NCBI RefSeq assembly: GCF_000427645.1
Contig: NZ_KE386571.1
Coordinates: 2,413,454-2,477,453, forward strand
From: Sphingomonas phyllosphaerae FA2
Lineage (GTDB): Bacteria; Pseudomonadota; Alphaproteobacteria; Sphingomonadales; Sphingomonadaceae
Length of the DNA stretch: 64,000 bases
Direction of reading: 5' to 3'
Shown here: positions 27,079 through 36,139 of the stretch, one piece after another
Numbering within the stretch: position 1 is the stretch's first letter
Layout of the letters: each line of letters opens with the position of its first letter
The notes under the pieces: generated by a model
The model's database searches: none
Seen by the model: only the letters and a program-made list of their open reading frames with translations
What the model was told of the DNA's origin: nothing
Position numbers and translations under genes: made by a program

Positions 27079-28710
27079 TCAGTCTCGGTCGGCGACGCGG
27101 CGGCGGAGTTTGGCGAGCTGGCCGTCGATCGCCGCCATCGCCTCTGCGCGTTGCGCGTCGGTCAGGTTGCGGTTGGCGGTCAGCCCGGCGCGGGCCTGTT
27201 CCAGCCCGGTCAGCGCGGCGCGAAGCGCCTGGCGCTGCGTCTCCAGCGCATCGCGGCGCAGTTGCGCGGTGTCGATCCGCGCTGCCTCGCGCGCCATCGC
27301 GGCGGCCTGTCGCTGGAGCCGGGCCGAGTCGAGCGCGGCGTGACGCTGCATCTGGGCGGCCTGACGTTGCAGGCGGGCGGCGTCGAGCGCGGCCAGACGG
27401 GCGGCGTTGCGCCCAAGCTCGGCGGCGTGCGCGTTCAGCTCGGTCACGTCGACGCCGGGCACCGGCGGCATCGGGGGGACCGGCGGCACCGGAGCGACGT
27501 TCGGTGCCGGCGGCGCGGGGGGCGCCGGGGGCGGCGGTGCCGGGTGCGCGGCCAGGTAACGCTCGGCCGCTTCGCCGGTGTAGGTGGTGGTGCGGCCGTC
27601 GGTCGTCACGGTGACGGTGGTGTCGCGACCCTTGTGCTTCTGGACGACGATGTGACGGGTTCCCGGCACGGGGGCGGCATGTGGCATAGCAGGCACGTCC
27701 GGCATTTCGGGCGTCTCCGGCATTTCCGGCATTTGGGGGATTTCCGGCAGCTCGGGCATTTCGATTCCCGTCGCATCCTCCACCTCGGCGCGGACGCGCT
27801 CGGCGGCCTGCGTGCCGGAGGCGGTGAAGGCGAGACCGCCGAGCGCCAGCGCCATGATCGCCAGGCTGCCGGTCGCGGTCTGCGTGCGGGTGGCTTTCTT
27901 CTTGCCGAGCATCTTCAGTCTCCCTTTCAGATCCTTGACGGTGTTGAGGTGGCAGGCCGGCGACACCGCGCGGCCATGCGCGGCCTTGACGATCGCGCAG
28001 CCGTAAGCGTGGCGCGCGGCCCCGTCGGCGCGCGCCAGCACGCGCGCGTCATTGGCCATCTCCTGATCGGCGCGGAACTTGCGGAAGGCGGCCCACGCCA
28101 GCGGGTTGAACCAGTGAAGCGCGAGCACCGCCAGCGCGACCCAATTGGCGACCAGATCGCCGCGCGCGTGGTGGCCCAGCTCGTGTTCGAGCGCGAGCGC
28201 GCGTTCCTCGGGGTCGAAGCGCGCCGCAAAGTCGCGCGGGAAGGCGACGACGCGGTCGAACACCCCGAAGGCGAGCGGGCCGTCGGTGGCAGCGCTTTGC
28301 ACGACAGTGATCGAGCCGATACGGTCGACCGCGATCCCGAGCCGCAGCACGTTGTAGCGGAAGCGGAGATAGCCGACCGCCTGCCACGCGAGCAGCAGCG
28401 CCGCGCCGCCCAGCCACAGCCACAAGGCGATCGACGGCCAGCCGAGCGCCGCCGGCGTGGTTTCGACCGGCAGCGTCGCAACCGGCTTGCCGAGCATGAT
28501 GACGATCGGCTCGGGCGCGGGCAGCACCGGCAGCGCCTCGCCACGCCAGCCCTCGGGCAGCGGCGGCATCACCATCCGCAGCGCGGGCAGCGCCCAGAGC
28601 GCATAGGCGACGCGCGCGCCGAATGCGTTGCGGACCGGTCCGCGCAGGACCATGACGGCCAGCATCAGCAGCGCCGACGCGAGCATCGCCTCGATTGCCC
28701 AGCCGATCAT
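27079..28710 (-). CDS. M56-family (BlaR1-like) membrane metallopeptidase
   Basis: This 543-residue integral membrane zinc peptidase resembles BlaR1/MecR1 in its N-terminal half. It has membrane segments near residues 5-22, 30-48 and 95-115, then the catalytic motif ALEHELGHHARGDL at about residue 175, followed by another membrane pair. Family members cleave the partner BlaI repressor. Instead of the penicillin-binding sensor domain of BlaR1, the C-terminal half has a membrane segment (SLAIMALALGGLAFTASG), a tandem MPExP-type repeat near residues 314-337, a proline-rich linker and a long Ala/Gln/Arg coiled coil. The signal it senses is therefore unlikely to be a beta-lactam through acylation. 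The ATG overlaps the stop of the BlaI gene. Confidence 0.9.
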   Translation of the reverse strand: MIGWAIEAMLASALLMLAVMVLRGPVRNAFGARVAYALWALPALRMVMPPLPEGWRGEALPVLPAPEPIVIMLGKPVATLPVETTPAALGWPSIALWLWLGGAALLLAWQAVGYLRFRYNVLRLGIAVDRIGSITVVQSAATDGPLAFGVFDRVVAFPRDFAARFDPEERALALEHELGHHARGDLVANWVALAVLALHWFNPLAWAAFRKFRADQEMANDARVLARADGAARHAYGCAIVKAAHGRAVSPACHLNTVKDLKGRLKMLGKKKATRTQTATGSLAIMALALGGLAFTASGTQAAERVRAEVEDATGIEMPELPEIPQMPEMPETPEMPDVPAMPHAAPVPGTRHIVVQKHKGRDTTVTVTTDGRTTTYTGEAAERYLAAHPAPPPPAPPAPPAPNVAPVPPVPPMPPVPGVDVTELNAHAAELGRNAARLAALDAARLQRQAAQMQRHAALDSARLQRQAAAMAREAARIDTAQLRRDALETQRQALRAALTGLEQARAGLTANRNLTDAQRAEAMAAIDGQLAKLRRRVADRD

Positions 28711-29093
28711 TGCTTGAGCGCCTTGAGCAAGGCTTCGATCTCGTTGATGTCCTGATCGCTGAGCGCGTCGCGTTCGGCGAGGTGCGCGACCAGAGGGGTC
28801 AGGCGGCCGCCGAACAGTCGGTCGATCAGCCGGTCGGACTCACGCGCGACGTAATCCTCGCGGCGCACCGCGGGGCTGTAGAGATAGCGGCGGCCGTCGA
28901 CCTCGTGGCGGACGGCTTCCTTGCCGAGCAGCCGCCCGAGCAGGGTCTTGACGGTGGCGGCGCTCCAGCCCCGTTCCGGGTCCACCCGCTCGGCCACGTC
29001 CTGCGCGGTGAGCGGGCTTTCGTCCCACAGCACCTCCATGACCGCATGTTCGGCATCGCTGATCCGTTCGACCACGACTCGCTCCCTCGCCAC
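28707..29093 (-). CDS. BlaI/MecI/CopY-type transcriptional repressor
   Basis: This 128-residue winged-helix repressor has an N-terminal DNA-binding domain (ISDAEHAVMEVLWDESPLTA, WSAATVKTLLGRLLGKEAV, EVDGRRYLYSPAV) and a C-terminal dimerisation region rich in acidic helices. In characterised systems an M56 peptidase cleaves the repressor in the linker after signal detection. Its stop overlaps the ATG of the M56 gene, the typical pairing. A strong palindromic operator lies just upstream, so it is probably autoregulated. The regulated targets cannot be told from the window. Confidence 0.93.
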   Translation of the reverse strand: MARERVVVERISDAEHAVMEVLWDESPLTAQDVAERVDPERGWSAATVKTLLGRLLGKEAVRHEVDGRRYLYSPAVRREDYVARESDRLIDRLFGGRLTPLVAHLAERDALSDQDINEIEALLKALKQ

Positions 29094-29100
29094 GTTCTTC

Positions 29101-29137
29101 GACTACAGCTGTAATCATCGCGATTACGGTTGTAGTC
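29101..29137. promoter_or_regulatory. Operator of the BlaI-type repressor
   Basis: Two 16-base arms (29101-29116 and 29122-29137) are reverse complements at 14 of 16 positions around a 5-base spacer. Each arm contains a TACA-NN-TGTA type box, the core of BlaI/MecI operators: a perfect TACAGCTGTA at 29104-29113 and TACGGTTGTA at 29125-29134. It ends eight bases from the repressor start codon. This placement strongly supports autoregulation. Confidence 0.8.
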
Positions 29138-29162
29138 AATGGGTGGCGAGCGGGATTATTTC

Positions 29163-30815
29163 TTACAGCTTGCGCTGCTTGATCGCGGTCAGCGTGGTCG
29201 CGGGGGTGATCTGCTCGATATCGGTGCGGCAGTGGAGCAACCGCACGCCCGCTACTGCGCGCAGCCGGTCGAGCGCGGGGCCGAAGTCGGCGGTGCGCTC
29301 GACGGTCTCGGCGGTCGCGCCGTACGCGCTGGCGAGCGCGGCGAAATCGGGGTTGTGGAGCCGGGTCGCGGCGGGGCGATCGGGGTATTCGCGCTCCTGA
29401 TGCATCCGGATCGTGCCATAGGTGCCGTTGTCGACGACGATCACCAGCAGGTCGGCATGATGCTGGACCGCGGTCGCCAGTTCCTGTCCGTTCATCAGAA
29501 AATCGCCGTCACCCGCGACCGCGACGATGCTGCGTCCCGGCCGGCGCAACGACGCGGCGACCGCGGCGGGCAGGCCGTAGCCCATCGCGCCCGCGGTCGG
29601 CGCGAGCTGCGTCCCCGGCCCGGCATAGCGCCAGTAGCGATGCCACCAGCCCGAGAAATTGCCCGCGCCGTTGCAGATGATCGTGTCGGCGGGCAGCGCC
29701 TCGCGCATCGCCGCGACGCACGGGCCGAGATCGAGCGCGACGCCGTCGCGCGGCTGCGGCGCGGTCCAAGCCTCGTAATCGCGGCGCGCCTCGGCGGCGT
29801 GAGGGTGCGCGCCGCCGTCGAGCGGGACCAAAGCCTCGGCGAACTCCGCCATGCCGGCGCAGATCGCAAGATCGGTGGCGTAGACGCGGTGCAGCTCCTG
29901 CGGGTCGGGGTGGACGTGGACCAGCCGCTGGCCGGGGTGATCGGGGGTGACGAGCGCATAGCCGTCGGTGGTCGCCTCGCCGAGCCGCGCACCGACCACC
30001 AGCAGCAGATCGGCGTCGCGGACGCGCGCGACCAGCGCCGGGTTGGGGCCATAGCCGAGGTTGCCGGCATAGGCCGGGCAGTCGTTGGCGATCGCATCCT
30101 GCCGGCGGAAGGCGGCGGCGACCGGCACGCCGGCGCGCATCGCCCAGTCGGCGAAGGCGGCCGCCGCGGCGGTATCCCACCCCGCCCCGCCGACGATGGC
30201 GAGCGGGCGCTCGGCGGTGGCGAGCAGGTCGCGCAGCCGGTCGAGCGTGTCGGCGTCGACGTCCTGCGACACACGGTCGACGCGCGCGCGATCGGTCGTC
30301 TCGACCGTGTCGAGCAGCATGTCCTCGGGCAGCGCGAGCACCACCGGCCCCGGACGGCCGCTGACCGCGGTGGCATAAGCGCGCGCGACATATTCGGGGA
30401 TGCGCCGCGCATCGTCGATCCGCGCCGCCCATTTGCACATCGGTGCGAACATCGCGGCGAAGTCGATTTCCTGAAACGCCTCTCGGTCGCGGGTGCCGCG
30501 GTCGACGTCACCGATGAACAGGATCATCGGCTGCGAATCCTGATGCGCGACATGGACGCCGATCGCGGCGTTGGTCGCACCCGGCCCGCGCGTCACGAAG
30601 GCGACGCCGGGACGGTGGGTCAGCGTACCGTCGGCGCAGGCCATGAACGCCGCCCCGCCCTCCTGCCGGCACGTCACCACGTCGATCTGGGGCGTGTCGT
30701 GGAGCGCGTCGAGCACCGCAAGGAAGCTCTCCCCCGGCACGGTGAACACGCGGTCGCAGCCCTGTGCGACGAGCTGGTCGACCAGAATGCGGCCGCCGGT
30801 TCTGAGGCTTGTCAT
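29163..30815 (-). CDS. Thiamine-diphosphate-dependent enzyme (acetolactate synthase-like)
   Basis: This 550-residue three-domain ThDP enzyme resembles the large subunit of acetolactate synthase and related decarboxylases. The N-terminal PYR domain has FTVPGESFLAVLDALHD and the catalytic glutamate in CRQEGGAAFMA (about E52). The central domain follows. The C-terminal PP domain has the ThDP/Mg motif AVAGDGDFLMNGQELATAV and later VVDNGTYGTIRMHQ. It lacks a small regulatory subunit gene next to it and stands alone, so it is probably not the housekeeping ilvB; oxalyl-CoA, sulfoacetaldehyde or other substrates are possible. The ATG at 30815 gives MTSLRTGGRILVDQLV. The 3' end lies next to the BlaI operator. 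Confidence 0.88.
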   Translation of the reverse strand: MTSLRTGGRILVDQLVAQGCDRVFTVPGESFLAVLDALHDTPQIDVVTCRQEGGAAFMACADGTLTHRPGVAFVTRGPGATNAAIGVHVAHQDSQPMILFIGDVDRGTRDREAFQEIDFAAMFAPMCKWAARIDDARRIPEYVARAYATAVSGRPGPVVLALPEDMLLDTVETTDRARVDRVSQDVDADTLDRLRDLLATAERPLAIVGGAGWDTAAAAAFADWAMRAGVPVAAAFRRQDAIANDCPAYAGNLGYGPNPALVARVRDADLLLVVGARLGEATTDGYALVTPDHPGQRLVHVHPDPQELHRVYATDLAICAGMAEFAEALVPLDGGAHPHAAEARRDYEAWTAPQPRDGVALDLGPCVAAMREALPADTIICNGAGNFSGWWHRYWRYAGPGTQLAPTAGAMGYGLPAAVAASLRRPGRSIVAVAGDGDFLMNGQELATAVQHHADLLVIVVDNGTYGTIRMHQEREYPDRPAATRLHNPDFAALASAYGATAETVERTADFGPALDRLRAVAGVRLLHCRTDIEQITPATTLTAIKQRKL

Positions 30816-30879
30816 AGGCGCACAGCCTATCGTGTGGCGAATGGCTCGCAAGGGGGTTGTGGTCTAGCCCTTCCACGCC

Positions 30880-30963
30880 GTCGCCCCGGACCTGATCCGG
30901 GGCCCCGCTTCTTCTGTCGACCGGGCAGAAGAAGCGGGATCCCGGATCAAGTCCGGGATGACG
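30880..30963. repeat. Family R1 palindromic repeat
   Basis: A well-preserved two-arm copy (left arm GTCGCCCCGGACCTGATCCG, right arm ending AAGTCCGGGATGAC) with a loop of about 10 bases. It separates the ThDP enzyme from the divergent CoA-transferase operon. Confidence 0.88.
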
Positions 30964-31076
30964 TAAGTGGCGGCGGGGCCGTTGCCTTCGCGGTGCCGCG
31001 CGCTAAGGAGCGGGGTGTGCGGCACGGGGCACCGTGGACGCGCGCGATCTGAGGGCCGAACGGGAGTGGGCAAGCC

Positions 31077-31790
31077 GTGGTCAACAAGGTGTATGACGAT
31101 GCCGCCGCCGCGCTGGACGGGCTGCTGTTCGACGGCATGACGATCTGCGCGGGGGGGTTCGGGCTGTGCGGCATCCCCGAGCGGCTGATTGACGCGATCC
31201 GCGACGCCGGCACCAGGGATCTGACGATCGCGAGCAACAATGCCGGGGTCGACGGCGAAGGGCTCGGCAAGCTGCTGCGCACGCGGCAGGTGAAGAAGAT
31301 GATCTCCTCCTATGTCGGCGAGAACAAGGAGTTCGAACGCCAATTCCTTGCTGGCGAGCTGGAGGTGGAATTCTGCCCGCAGGGCACGCTGGCCGAGCGG
31401 TGCCGCGCGGGCGGCGCGGGCATCCCCGGCTTCTATACGAAGACCGGCGTCGGCACGCAGGTGGCCGAGGGCAAGGAAGTGAAGGTGTTCGACGGGGAGG
31501 AATATATCCTCGAGCGCGGCATCCGCGCCGACCTGTCGATCATCAAGGGCTGGAAGGCCGATGAGAGCGGCAACCTGATCTTCCGCAAGACCGCGCGCAA
31601 CTTCAACCAGCCGATGGCGACCGCGGGGAAGATCTGTGTCGCCGAGGTCGAGGAAGTGGTGCCGGTCGGCACGCTCGACCCCGATCACATCCATCTGCCC
31701 GGCATCTATGTGAAGCGGATGATCGTCGGTGCGCCGTACGAGAAGAAGATCGAGTTCCGCACCACCCGCCCGCGCGTGCAGGCGGCGTGA
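31077..31790 (+). CDS. scoA: 3-oxoacid CoA-transferase subunit A
   Basis: This 237-residue alpha subunit of a succinyl-CoA:3-ketoacid CoA-transferase transfers CoA to acetoacetate in ketone-body or poly-hydroxybutyrate breakdown. The CoA-binding glycine motif [16 protein letters not shown] is at residues 23-38. [20 protein letters not shown] and [20 protein letters not shown] are further family blocks, followed by [11 protein letters not shown]. The GTG at 31077 has GGGAG about ten bases upstream. The last codons overlap the GTG of a phosphatase gene. Unusually, the subunit B gene comes only after two unrelated genes. Confidence 0.94.
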   Translation: MVNKVYDDAAAALDGLLFDGMTICAGGFGLCGIPERLIDAIRDAGTRDLTIASNNAGVDGEGLGKLLRTRQVKKMISSYVGENKEFERQFLAGELEVEFCPQGTLAERCRAGGAGIPGFYTKTGVGTQVAEGKEVKVFDGEEYILERGIRADLSIIKGWKADESGNLIFRKTARNFNQPMATAGKICVAEVEEVVPVGTLDPDHIHLPGIYVKRMIVGAPYEKKIEFRTTRPRVQAA

Positions 31791-32734
31791 AGCGCGCGGG
31801 CGTCCTGCTGGCGCTCGCCGTGACGCTCGGCGGATGCGCGGCGCAGCGGCAGGTGCTGCTCGGGCGGCCGAGCGCGCCGCCGCTGGCGGTCGATCCGCCC
31901 GCGCCGCCGGGCGTGCCGCCGGCGATGGCGTGGCTCTACGGCTCGGGCGAGGCGGCGGCGCTGTCGGAACAGGCGTATAACGGCATGGTTCGCTACGTTC
32001 GCGAGGTGCTGACCGCAGCGCGCGACCGGCGCGGGCGGCTGCCATCGCAGCGCGCCGCGGGGACATTGCCGCGCTGGCCAGCGTCGGTGGTGCTCGCGCC
32101 GGGCGCGACCGCGGCGAGCGCCGAGACCGTGCCGTGCGGGACGCTGCCGCCGGCGGTGGTGCTCGACATGGACGAGACCGCGGTGCTCAACCTCGGTTAC
32201 GAATATGACGATGCGCAAACCGCGCGCGGCTTCGACCAGAAGCGCTGGGAACGCTGGGAGAAAGCGGGGGCGACGCGGGTGACCGCGGTGCCGGGCGCGG
32301 TGGCGGCGTTCCACGCGCTGCGTGCGATGGGGGTGACGATGGTCATCAACACCAACCGCTCGGTCGGCAATGCCGAGGCGACCGCGCAGGCGCTGGCGAA
32401 CGCCGGGCTCGGCGAATTCCGGCACGGCGAGACGTTGTTCCTGAAAGGCGACGCGGACGGCAAGTCGGGCAAGGACGGGCGGCGTGCGGCGATCGCGGCG
32501 AAATATTGCGTGGTCGCGCTGGCCGGCGACCAGCTGGGCGACTTCGCCGACCTGTTCAACCCGCCCGGCCCTGCCCCGGCGGTCGGGCGGCGGATGCTGA
32601 CCGCGGTCGCGCCGATCGAGGCGCGCTGGGGCAATGGCTGGTTCGTGTTGCCCAACCCGGTCTACGGCACCGGGCTCGGCAGTGGCTGGGACGAGACCTT
32701 CCCCGCCGACAAACGCTGGAAGGACGTGCCATGA
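31787..32734 (+). CDS. Acid phosphatase lipoprotein, HAD class B / 5'-nucleotidase e(P4)-like
   Basis: This 315-residue secreted HAD-fold phosphatase has a lipoprotein signal ([20 protein letters not shown], cysteine at residue 17). It contains the HAD motif [18 protein letters not shown], with both catalytic aspartates, motif [10 protein letters not shown], the lysine motif around [20 protein letters not shown], and motif [19 protein letters not shown]. This pattern fits the e(P4)/OlpA family, which removes phosphate from nucleotides or NMN at the cell surface. It begins at a GTG overlapping the scoA stop and ends with an ATGA overlap into the DUF5076 gene. Its position between CoA-transferase subunits has no obvious functional reason. 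Confidence 0.9.
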   Translation: MKRAGVLLALAVTLGGCAAQRQVLLGRPSAPPLAVDPPAPPGVPPAMAWLYGSGEAAALSEQAYNGMVRYVREVLTAARDRRGRLPSQRAAGTLPRWPASVVLAPGATAASAETVPCGTLPPAVVLDMDETAVLNLGYEYDDAQTARGFDQKRWERWEKAGATRVTAVPGAVAAFHALRAMGVTMVINTNRSVGNAEATAQALANAGLGEFRHGETLFLKGDADGKSGKDGRRAAIAAKYCVVALAGDQLGDFADLFNPPGPAPAVGRRMLTAVAPIEARWGNGWFVLPNPVYGTGLGSGWDETFPADKRWKDVP

Positions 32735-33045
32735 CCGACGAACCCAAGGGCGCGATCTCGCTGGAGAATGGCGACGTGCTGACCGACCGTTCGGCGGAGG
32801 TCGCGCGGATCTGGGTCACCGATGGCGCGGGAGCGTCGGTGTGGATCAACGCGGGCGTGCTGGGCGATGCGGAGGTCTTCGGCTATCTGATGGCCGACAC
32901 CGTCCGCCACGCCGCGCGCGCCTATGCCGGCAATTACGGCATGACCGAGGACGAGGCGTTGCAGGCGATCGTCGCCGGGCTGAGCGCGCAATTGCGCGAG
33001 CAGGCGACCGAGATCACCACCATCCAGGACGGGAGCCTGAACTGA
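32731..33045 (+). CDS. DUF5076 domain-containing protein
   Basis: This 104-residue soluble protein is of the DUF5076 family: [20 protein letters not shown], then [20 protein letters not shown], and [17 protein letters not shown]. The composition is mixed alpha/beta with an acidic N-terminus. No signal peptide is present and the function is unknown. Start and stop overlap the neighbours (ATGA upstream, TGATG downstream), so translation is coupled from scoA through to scoB. Confidence 0.85.
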   Translation: MTDEPKGAISLENGDVLTDRSAEVARIWVTDGAGASVWINAGVLGDAEVFGYLMADTVRHAARAYAGNYGMTEDEALQAIVAGLSAQLREQATEITTIQDGSLN

Positions 33046-33695
33046 TGTCGCAGGAAGCGAAGGGCTGGGATCGCAACGGCATGGCGGCGCGCGCCGCGCG
33101 CGAGCTGAAGGACGGTTATTACGTCAACCTCGGGATCGGCATTCCGACGCTGGTCGCGAACAACATTCCCGACGGGATGACGGTGACGCTCCAGTCCGAG
33201 AACGGGATGCTGGGGATCGGGCCGTTCCCCTATGACGACGAGGTCGACCCCGACCTGATCAACGCCGGCAAGCAGACGATCAGCGAATTGCCCTCCTCGG
33301 CCTATTTCGGCAGCGAGCAGAGCTTCGCGATGATCCGCGGCGGGCACATCGACCTGACCGTGCTGGGCGCGATGGAAGTGTCCGAGGGCGGCGATATCGC
33401 CAACTGGATGATCCCCGGCAAGATGATCAAGGGGATGGGCGGCGCGATGGATCTGGTCGCGGGCGTCAAGACGATCATCGTCGTGATGGAGCATGTCGCC
33501 AAGGACGGCAGCCCGAAGTTCCTGCCGGCGTGCTCGCTGCCGCTGACGGGGAAGAACGTTGTCGACATGATCGTCACGGATCTGGCGGTGTTCCAGCGCC
33601 CGGATCACGATTCGCCGTTCCGGCTGGTCGAGCTGGCGCCGGGGGTGACCGCGGATGAGGTCGCGGCGAAGACGGCGGCGCGTTACGAGATCTGA
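33045..33695 (+). CDS. scoB: 3-oxoacid CoA-transferase subunit B
   Basis: This 216-residue beta subunit carries the catalytic glutamate in [14 protein letters not shown] (E52), which forms the glutamyl-CoA intermediate. Other blocks are [40 protein letters not shown] and [19 protein letters not shown]. The ATG at 33045 overlaps the DUF5076 stop, and GGGAG lies about ten bases upstream. It pairs with scoA at 31077, about 1.3 kb upstream. Both subunits have normal length and intact motifs, so the enzyme should be functional despite the split gene order. Confidence 0.95.
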   Translation: MSQEAKGWDRNGMAARAARELKDGYYVNLGIGIPTLVANNIPDGMTVTLQSENGMLGIGPFPYDDEVDPDLINAGKQTISELPSSAYFGSEQSFAMIRGGHIDLTVLGAMEVSEGGDIANWMIPGKMIKGMGGAMDLVAGVKTIIVVMEHVAKDGSPKFLPACSLPLTGKNVVDMIVTDLAVFQRPDHDSPFRLVELAPGVTADEVAAKTAARYEI

Positions 33696-33699
33696 GGCG

Positions 33700-34392
33700 A
33701 TGGCCTATACGCTGATCACCGCGAACCGGAATTATTCGAGCTGGTCGCTGCGCCCTTGGGTGTTGATGACGGCGCTCTGCATCGCGTTCGAGGATCGCAT
33801 CGAGCCGTTCGCGTCGATGGACAATTACGACGCGTTCCGCGCCTTCTCGCCGACCGGGCAGGTGCCGGTGCTGATCGACGGCGATCGGACGGTGTGGGAC
33901 TCGCTCGGCATCGCGCTGTATCTCGGTGAGCGGCATGACGGTGTGTGGCCGACCGACGCGGACGCGCGGGCGTGGGCGATGTGCGCCGCGACCGAAATGC
34001 ACGGTGGGTTTGGCACGCTGCGGGGCGAGCGGACGATGACGGTGGGGCAACGCGTGACGCCGCACGCCACCTCGCCGCGACTCGCGCGTGATGTGGCGCG
34101 GCTGGCGGAGCTGTGGGACGAGGGGCTGTCGCGGTTCGGCGGGCCGTTTCTGGCCGGCGAGCGCTTCGGTGCGGTCGATGCTTTTTTCGCGCCGGTGGCG
34201 TTCCGGGTGCGGACCTATGGGATCGACGTCGGCGCGGTGGGCGCAGAATGGGTCAAGCGGATGCTAGAGCAACCGGCGATGCGCGCGTGGGAAGAAGCTG
34301 CTTTGGCGGATACGTTCCGCGAGGAATCGCATGAGGCGGAGGTTGTTGCGGTTGGCGTGGTTACCGAGGACCATCGCGCGTCGTTGCCGTAA
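33700..34392 (+). CDS. Glutathione S-transferase family protein
   Basis: This 230-residue protein has a thioredoxin-like N-terminal domain with the glutathione site NRNYSSWSLRPWVLM (residues 9-23; Ser12 or Ser13 is the likely catalytic residue) and GQVPVLIDGDRTVWDSLGIA, where the conserved cis-proline and Glu/Asp-Ser pair bind glutathione. The C-terminal all-helical domain includes GPFLAGERFGAVDAFFAPV. This pattern resembles the maleylacetoacetate-isomerase/zeta-like or YfcF-type group. It starts four bases after scoB and is probably in the same transcript. Confidence 0.9.
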   Translation: MAYTLITANRNYSSWSLRPWVLMTALCIAFEDRIEPFASMDNYDAFRAFSPTGQVPVLIDGDRTVWDSLGIALYLGERHDGVWPTDADARAWAMCAATEMHGGFGTLRGERTMTVGQRVTPHATSPRLARDVARLAELWDEGLSRFGGPFLAGERFGAVDAFFAPVAFRVRTYGIDVGAVGAEWVKRMLEQPAMRAWEEAALADTFREESHEAEVVAVGVVTEDHRASLP

Positions 34393-34419
34393 GAGTTTGG
34401 AAGTGGGTCCCTCTCTGCC

Positions 34420-34494
34420 GTCATTGCGAGCGGAGCGAAGCAATCCAGGGCGTCCTGATCCGGCACTGGATTGCTTCGCTCCGCTCGCAATGAC
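34420..34494. repeat. Family R2 palindromic repeat
   Basis: A well-preserved copy with arms of the type GTCATTGCGAGCGGAGCGAA separated by a loop of about 25 bases. It lies between the GST and leuC genes. Confidence 0.88.
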
Positions 34495-34583
34495 GGCTGG
34501 CGTGAACGCGACCGCCCTCCCCACGCCATTTTGTTACGCCTGAACTTGGATGCGCGATGCTTTTCGGTTAACAGCCGCGGATC

Positions 34584-36014
34584 ATGTCCTCCGCTCCCCG
34601 CACATTGTACGAGAAGGTCTGGGACGCTCACGTGGTCGAGCGTCGCGACGATGGTTCCTGCCTGATCTATATCGACCGGCACCTCGTCCATGAGGTGACC
34701 AGCCCGCAGGCGTTCGAGGGGCTGCGCGCCGCCGGGCGGCGGGTGCGGCGCCCCGACCTGACGCTCGCGGTGCCCGATCACAACCTGCCGACCACCGCGC
34801 GTGTCGATACGAACGGGCACGAGCTGCCGATCGCCGATCGCGAGAGCGCCGAGCAATTGGGTGCGCTGCGCCAGAACGTCGCTGAATTCGGTGTGCCCTA
34901 TATCGACGCGCTGTCGGCGAAGCAGGGGATCGTGCACGTCGTCGGGCCGGAACAGGGCTTCACGCTGCCCGGCACGACGATGGTGTGCGGCGACAGCCAT
35001 ACCTCGGCGCATGGCGCGCTGGGGGCGCTGGCGTTCGGGATCGGCACCAGCGAGGTCGAGCATGTGCTGGCGACGCAAACGCTGATCCTGTCGCCGTCGA
35101 AGACGATGGAAGTGCGCGTCGACGGCACGCTCGGCTTCGGGGTCAGCGCCAAGGACGTCGTGCTGGCGATCATCGGCAGGATCGGCGCGGCCGGCGGGAC
35201 CGGGCATGTCATCGAATTCACCGGCGAGGTAATCCGCAACCTGTCGGTCGAGGGGCGGCTGACGGTCGCCAACATGTCGATCGAGGGCGGTGCGCGCGCC
35301 GGGATGATTGCACCCGACGAGACGACCTTCGCCTATCTCAAGGGCCGGCCGCTCGCGCCGCAGGGAGCGGACTGGGACAAGGCGGTCGCTTGGTGGCGGA
35401 CGCTGCCGAGCGATGCGGGGGCGCGCTATGACAAGAATGTGGTGCTCAACGCCGCGGACATCGCGCCGTCGCTGACTTGGGGCACCAGCCCCGAGGATGT
35501 CGTGCCGATCACCGGCTTCGTCCCCGCCCCCGACAGCTTCGCCGATCCGTCGAAGCGCGAGGCGGCGCAGAAGTCGCTCGATTACATGGGGCTGACCCCG
35601 GGGATGCGGATGCAGGACGTTCCCGTCCAGCATGTCTTCATCGGAAGCTGCACCAACAGCCGCATCGAGGACTTGCGCGCCGCCGCCGGGGTGGCGAGCG
35701 GGCGGCATGTCGCGGACGGCGTGCGCGCGATGGTCGTGCCGGGGTCGGGGCTGGTGAAGCGACAGGCCGAGGCAGAGGGGCTCGACCGCATCTTCACCGA
35801 AGCGGGGTTCGAGTGGCGCGAGCCGGGCTGCTCGATGTGTCTGGCGATGAACCCCGACAAGGTGCCGCCGGGCGAGCGCTGCGCCTCGACCAGCAACAGG
35901 AATTTCGTGGGACGTCAGGGACCTGGCGCCCGCACCCATTTGTTATCGCCGGCAATGGCGGCGGCGGCCGCGGTCACCGGACGGCTCGCCGACGTGCGCG
36001 AACTGATGGGTTGA
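34584..36014 (+). CDS. leuC: 3-isopropylmalate dehydratase large subunit LeuC
   Basis: This 476-residue aconitase-fold protein isomerises 2-isopropylmalate to 3-isopropylmalate in leucine synthesis, with a 4Fe-4S cluster. The substrate loop VPDHNLPT and the [20 protein letters not shown] motif are present, and the cluster cysteines are in FIGSCTNSR and GCSMCLAMN. Length is normal. The start is [18 protein letters not shown] at 34584, about 90 bp after an R2 repeat; I see no attenuator or leader peptide. It is followed 17 bp later by a 35-residue ORF and then leuD. Confidence 0.97.
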   Translation: MSSAPRTLYEKVWDAHVVERRDDGSCLIYIDRHLVHEVTSPQAFEGLRAAGRRVRRPDLTLAVPDHNLPTTARVDTNGHELPIADRESAEQLGALRQNVAEFGVPYIDALSAKQGIVHVVGPEQGFTLPGTTMVCGDSHTSAHGALGALAFGIGTSEVEHVLATQTLILSPSKTMEVRVDGTLGFGVSAKDVVLAIIGRIGAAGGTGHVIEFTGEVIRNLSVEGRLTVANMSIEGGARAGMIAPDETTFAYLKGRPLAPQGADWDKAVAWWRTLPSDAGARYDKNVVLNAADIAPSLTWGTSPEDVVPITGFVPAPDSFADPSKREAAQKSLDYMGLTPGMRMQDVPVQHVFIGSCTNSRIEDLRAAAGVASGRHVADGVRAMVVPGSGLVKRQAEAEGLDRIFTEAGFEWREPGCSMCLAMNPDKVPPGERCASTSNRNFVGRQGPGARTHLLSPAMAAAAAVTGRLADVRELMG

Positions 36015-36031
36015 GGACAAGGGGACGCGTC

Positions 36032-36139
36032 ATGAAGAAGGTATTCATTTTCCTGATCGCCGGCTCGGTGCTGAGCGGGGTCGCCGCCTATGCCGCGATC
36101 GCGCGCCCCGCGATCCCGGCCAGCCGTCCGGCGCGCTGA
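36032..36139 (+). CDS. 35-residue membrane or secreted peptide between leuC and leuD
   Basis: A short frame ([20 protein letters not shown] at the start, basic SRPAR at the end) begins at an ATG with AAGGGG eight bases upstream. Its stop TGA overlaps the leuD ATG (TGATG). It looks like a signal anchor or single membrane helix (residues 3-24). No family is recognised. The good ribosome site and exact coupling to leuD argue that it is translated. It could be a small membrane protein or serve mainly to couple translation from leuC to leuD. Confidence 0.6.
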   Translation: MKKVFIFLIAGSVLSGVAAYAAIARPAIPASRPAR

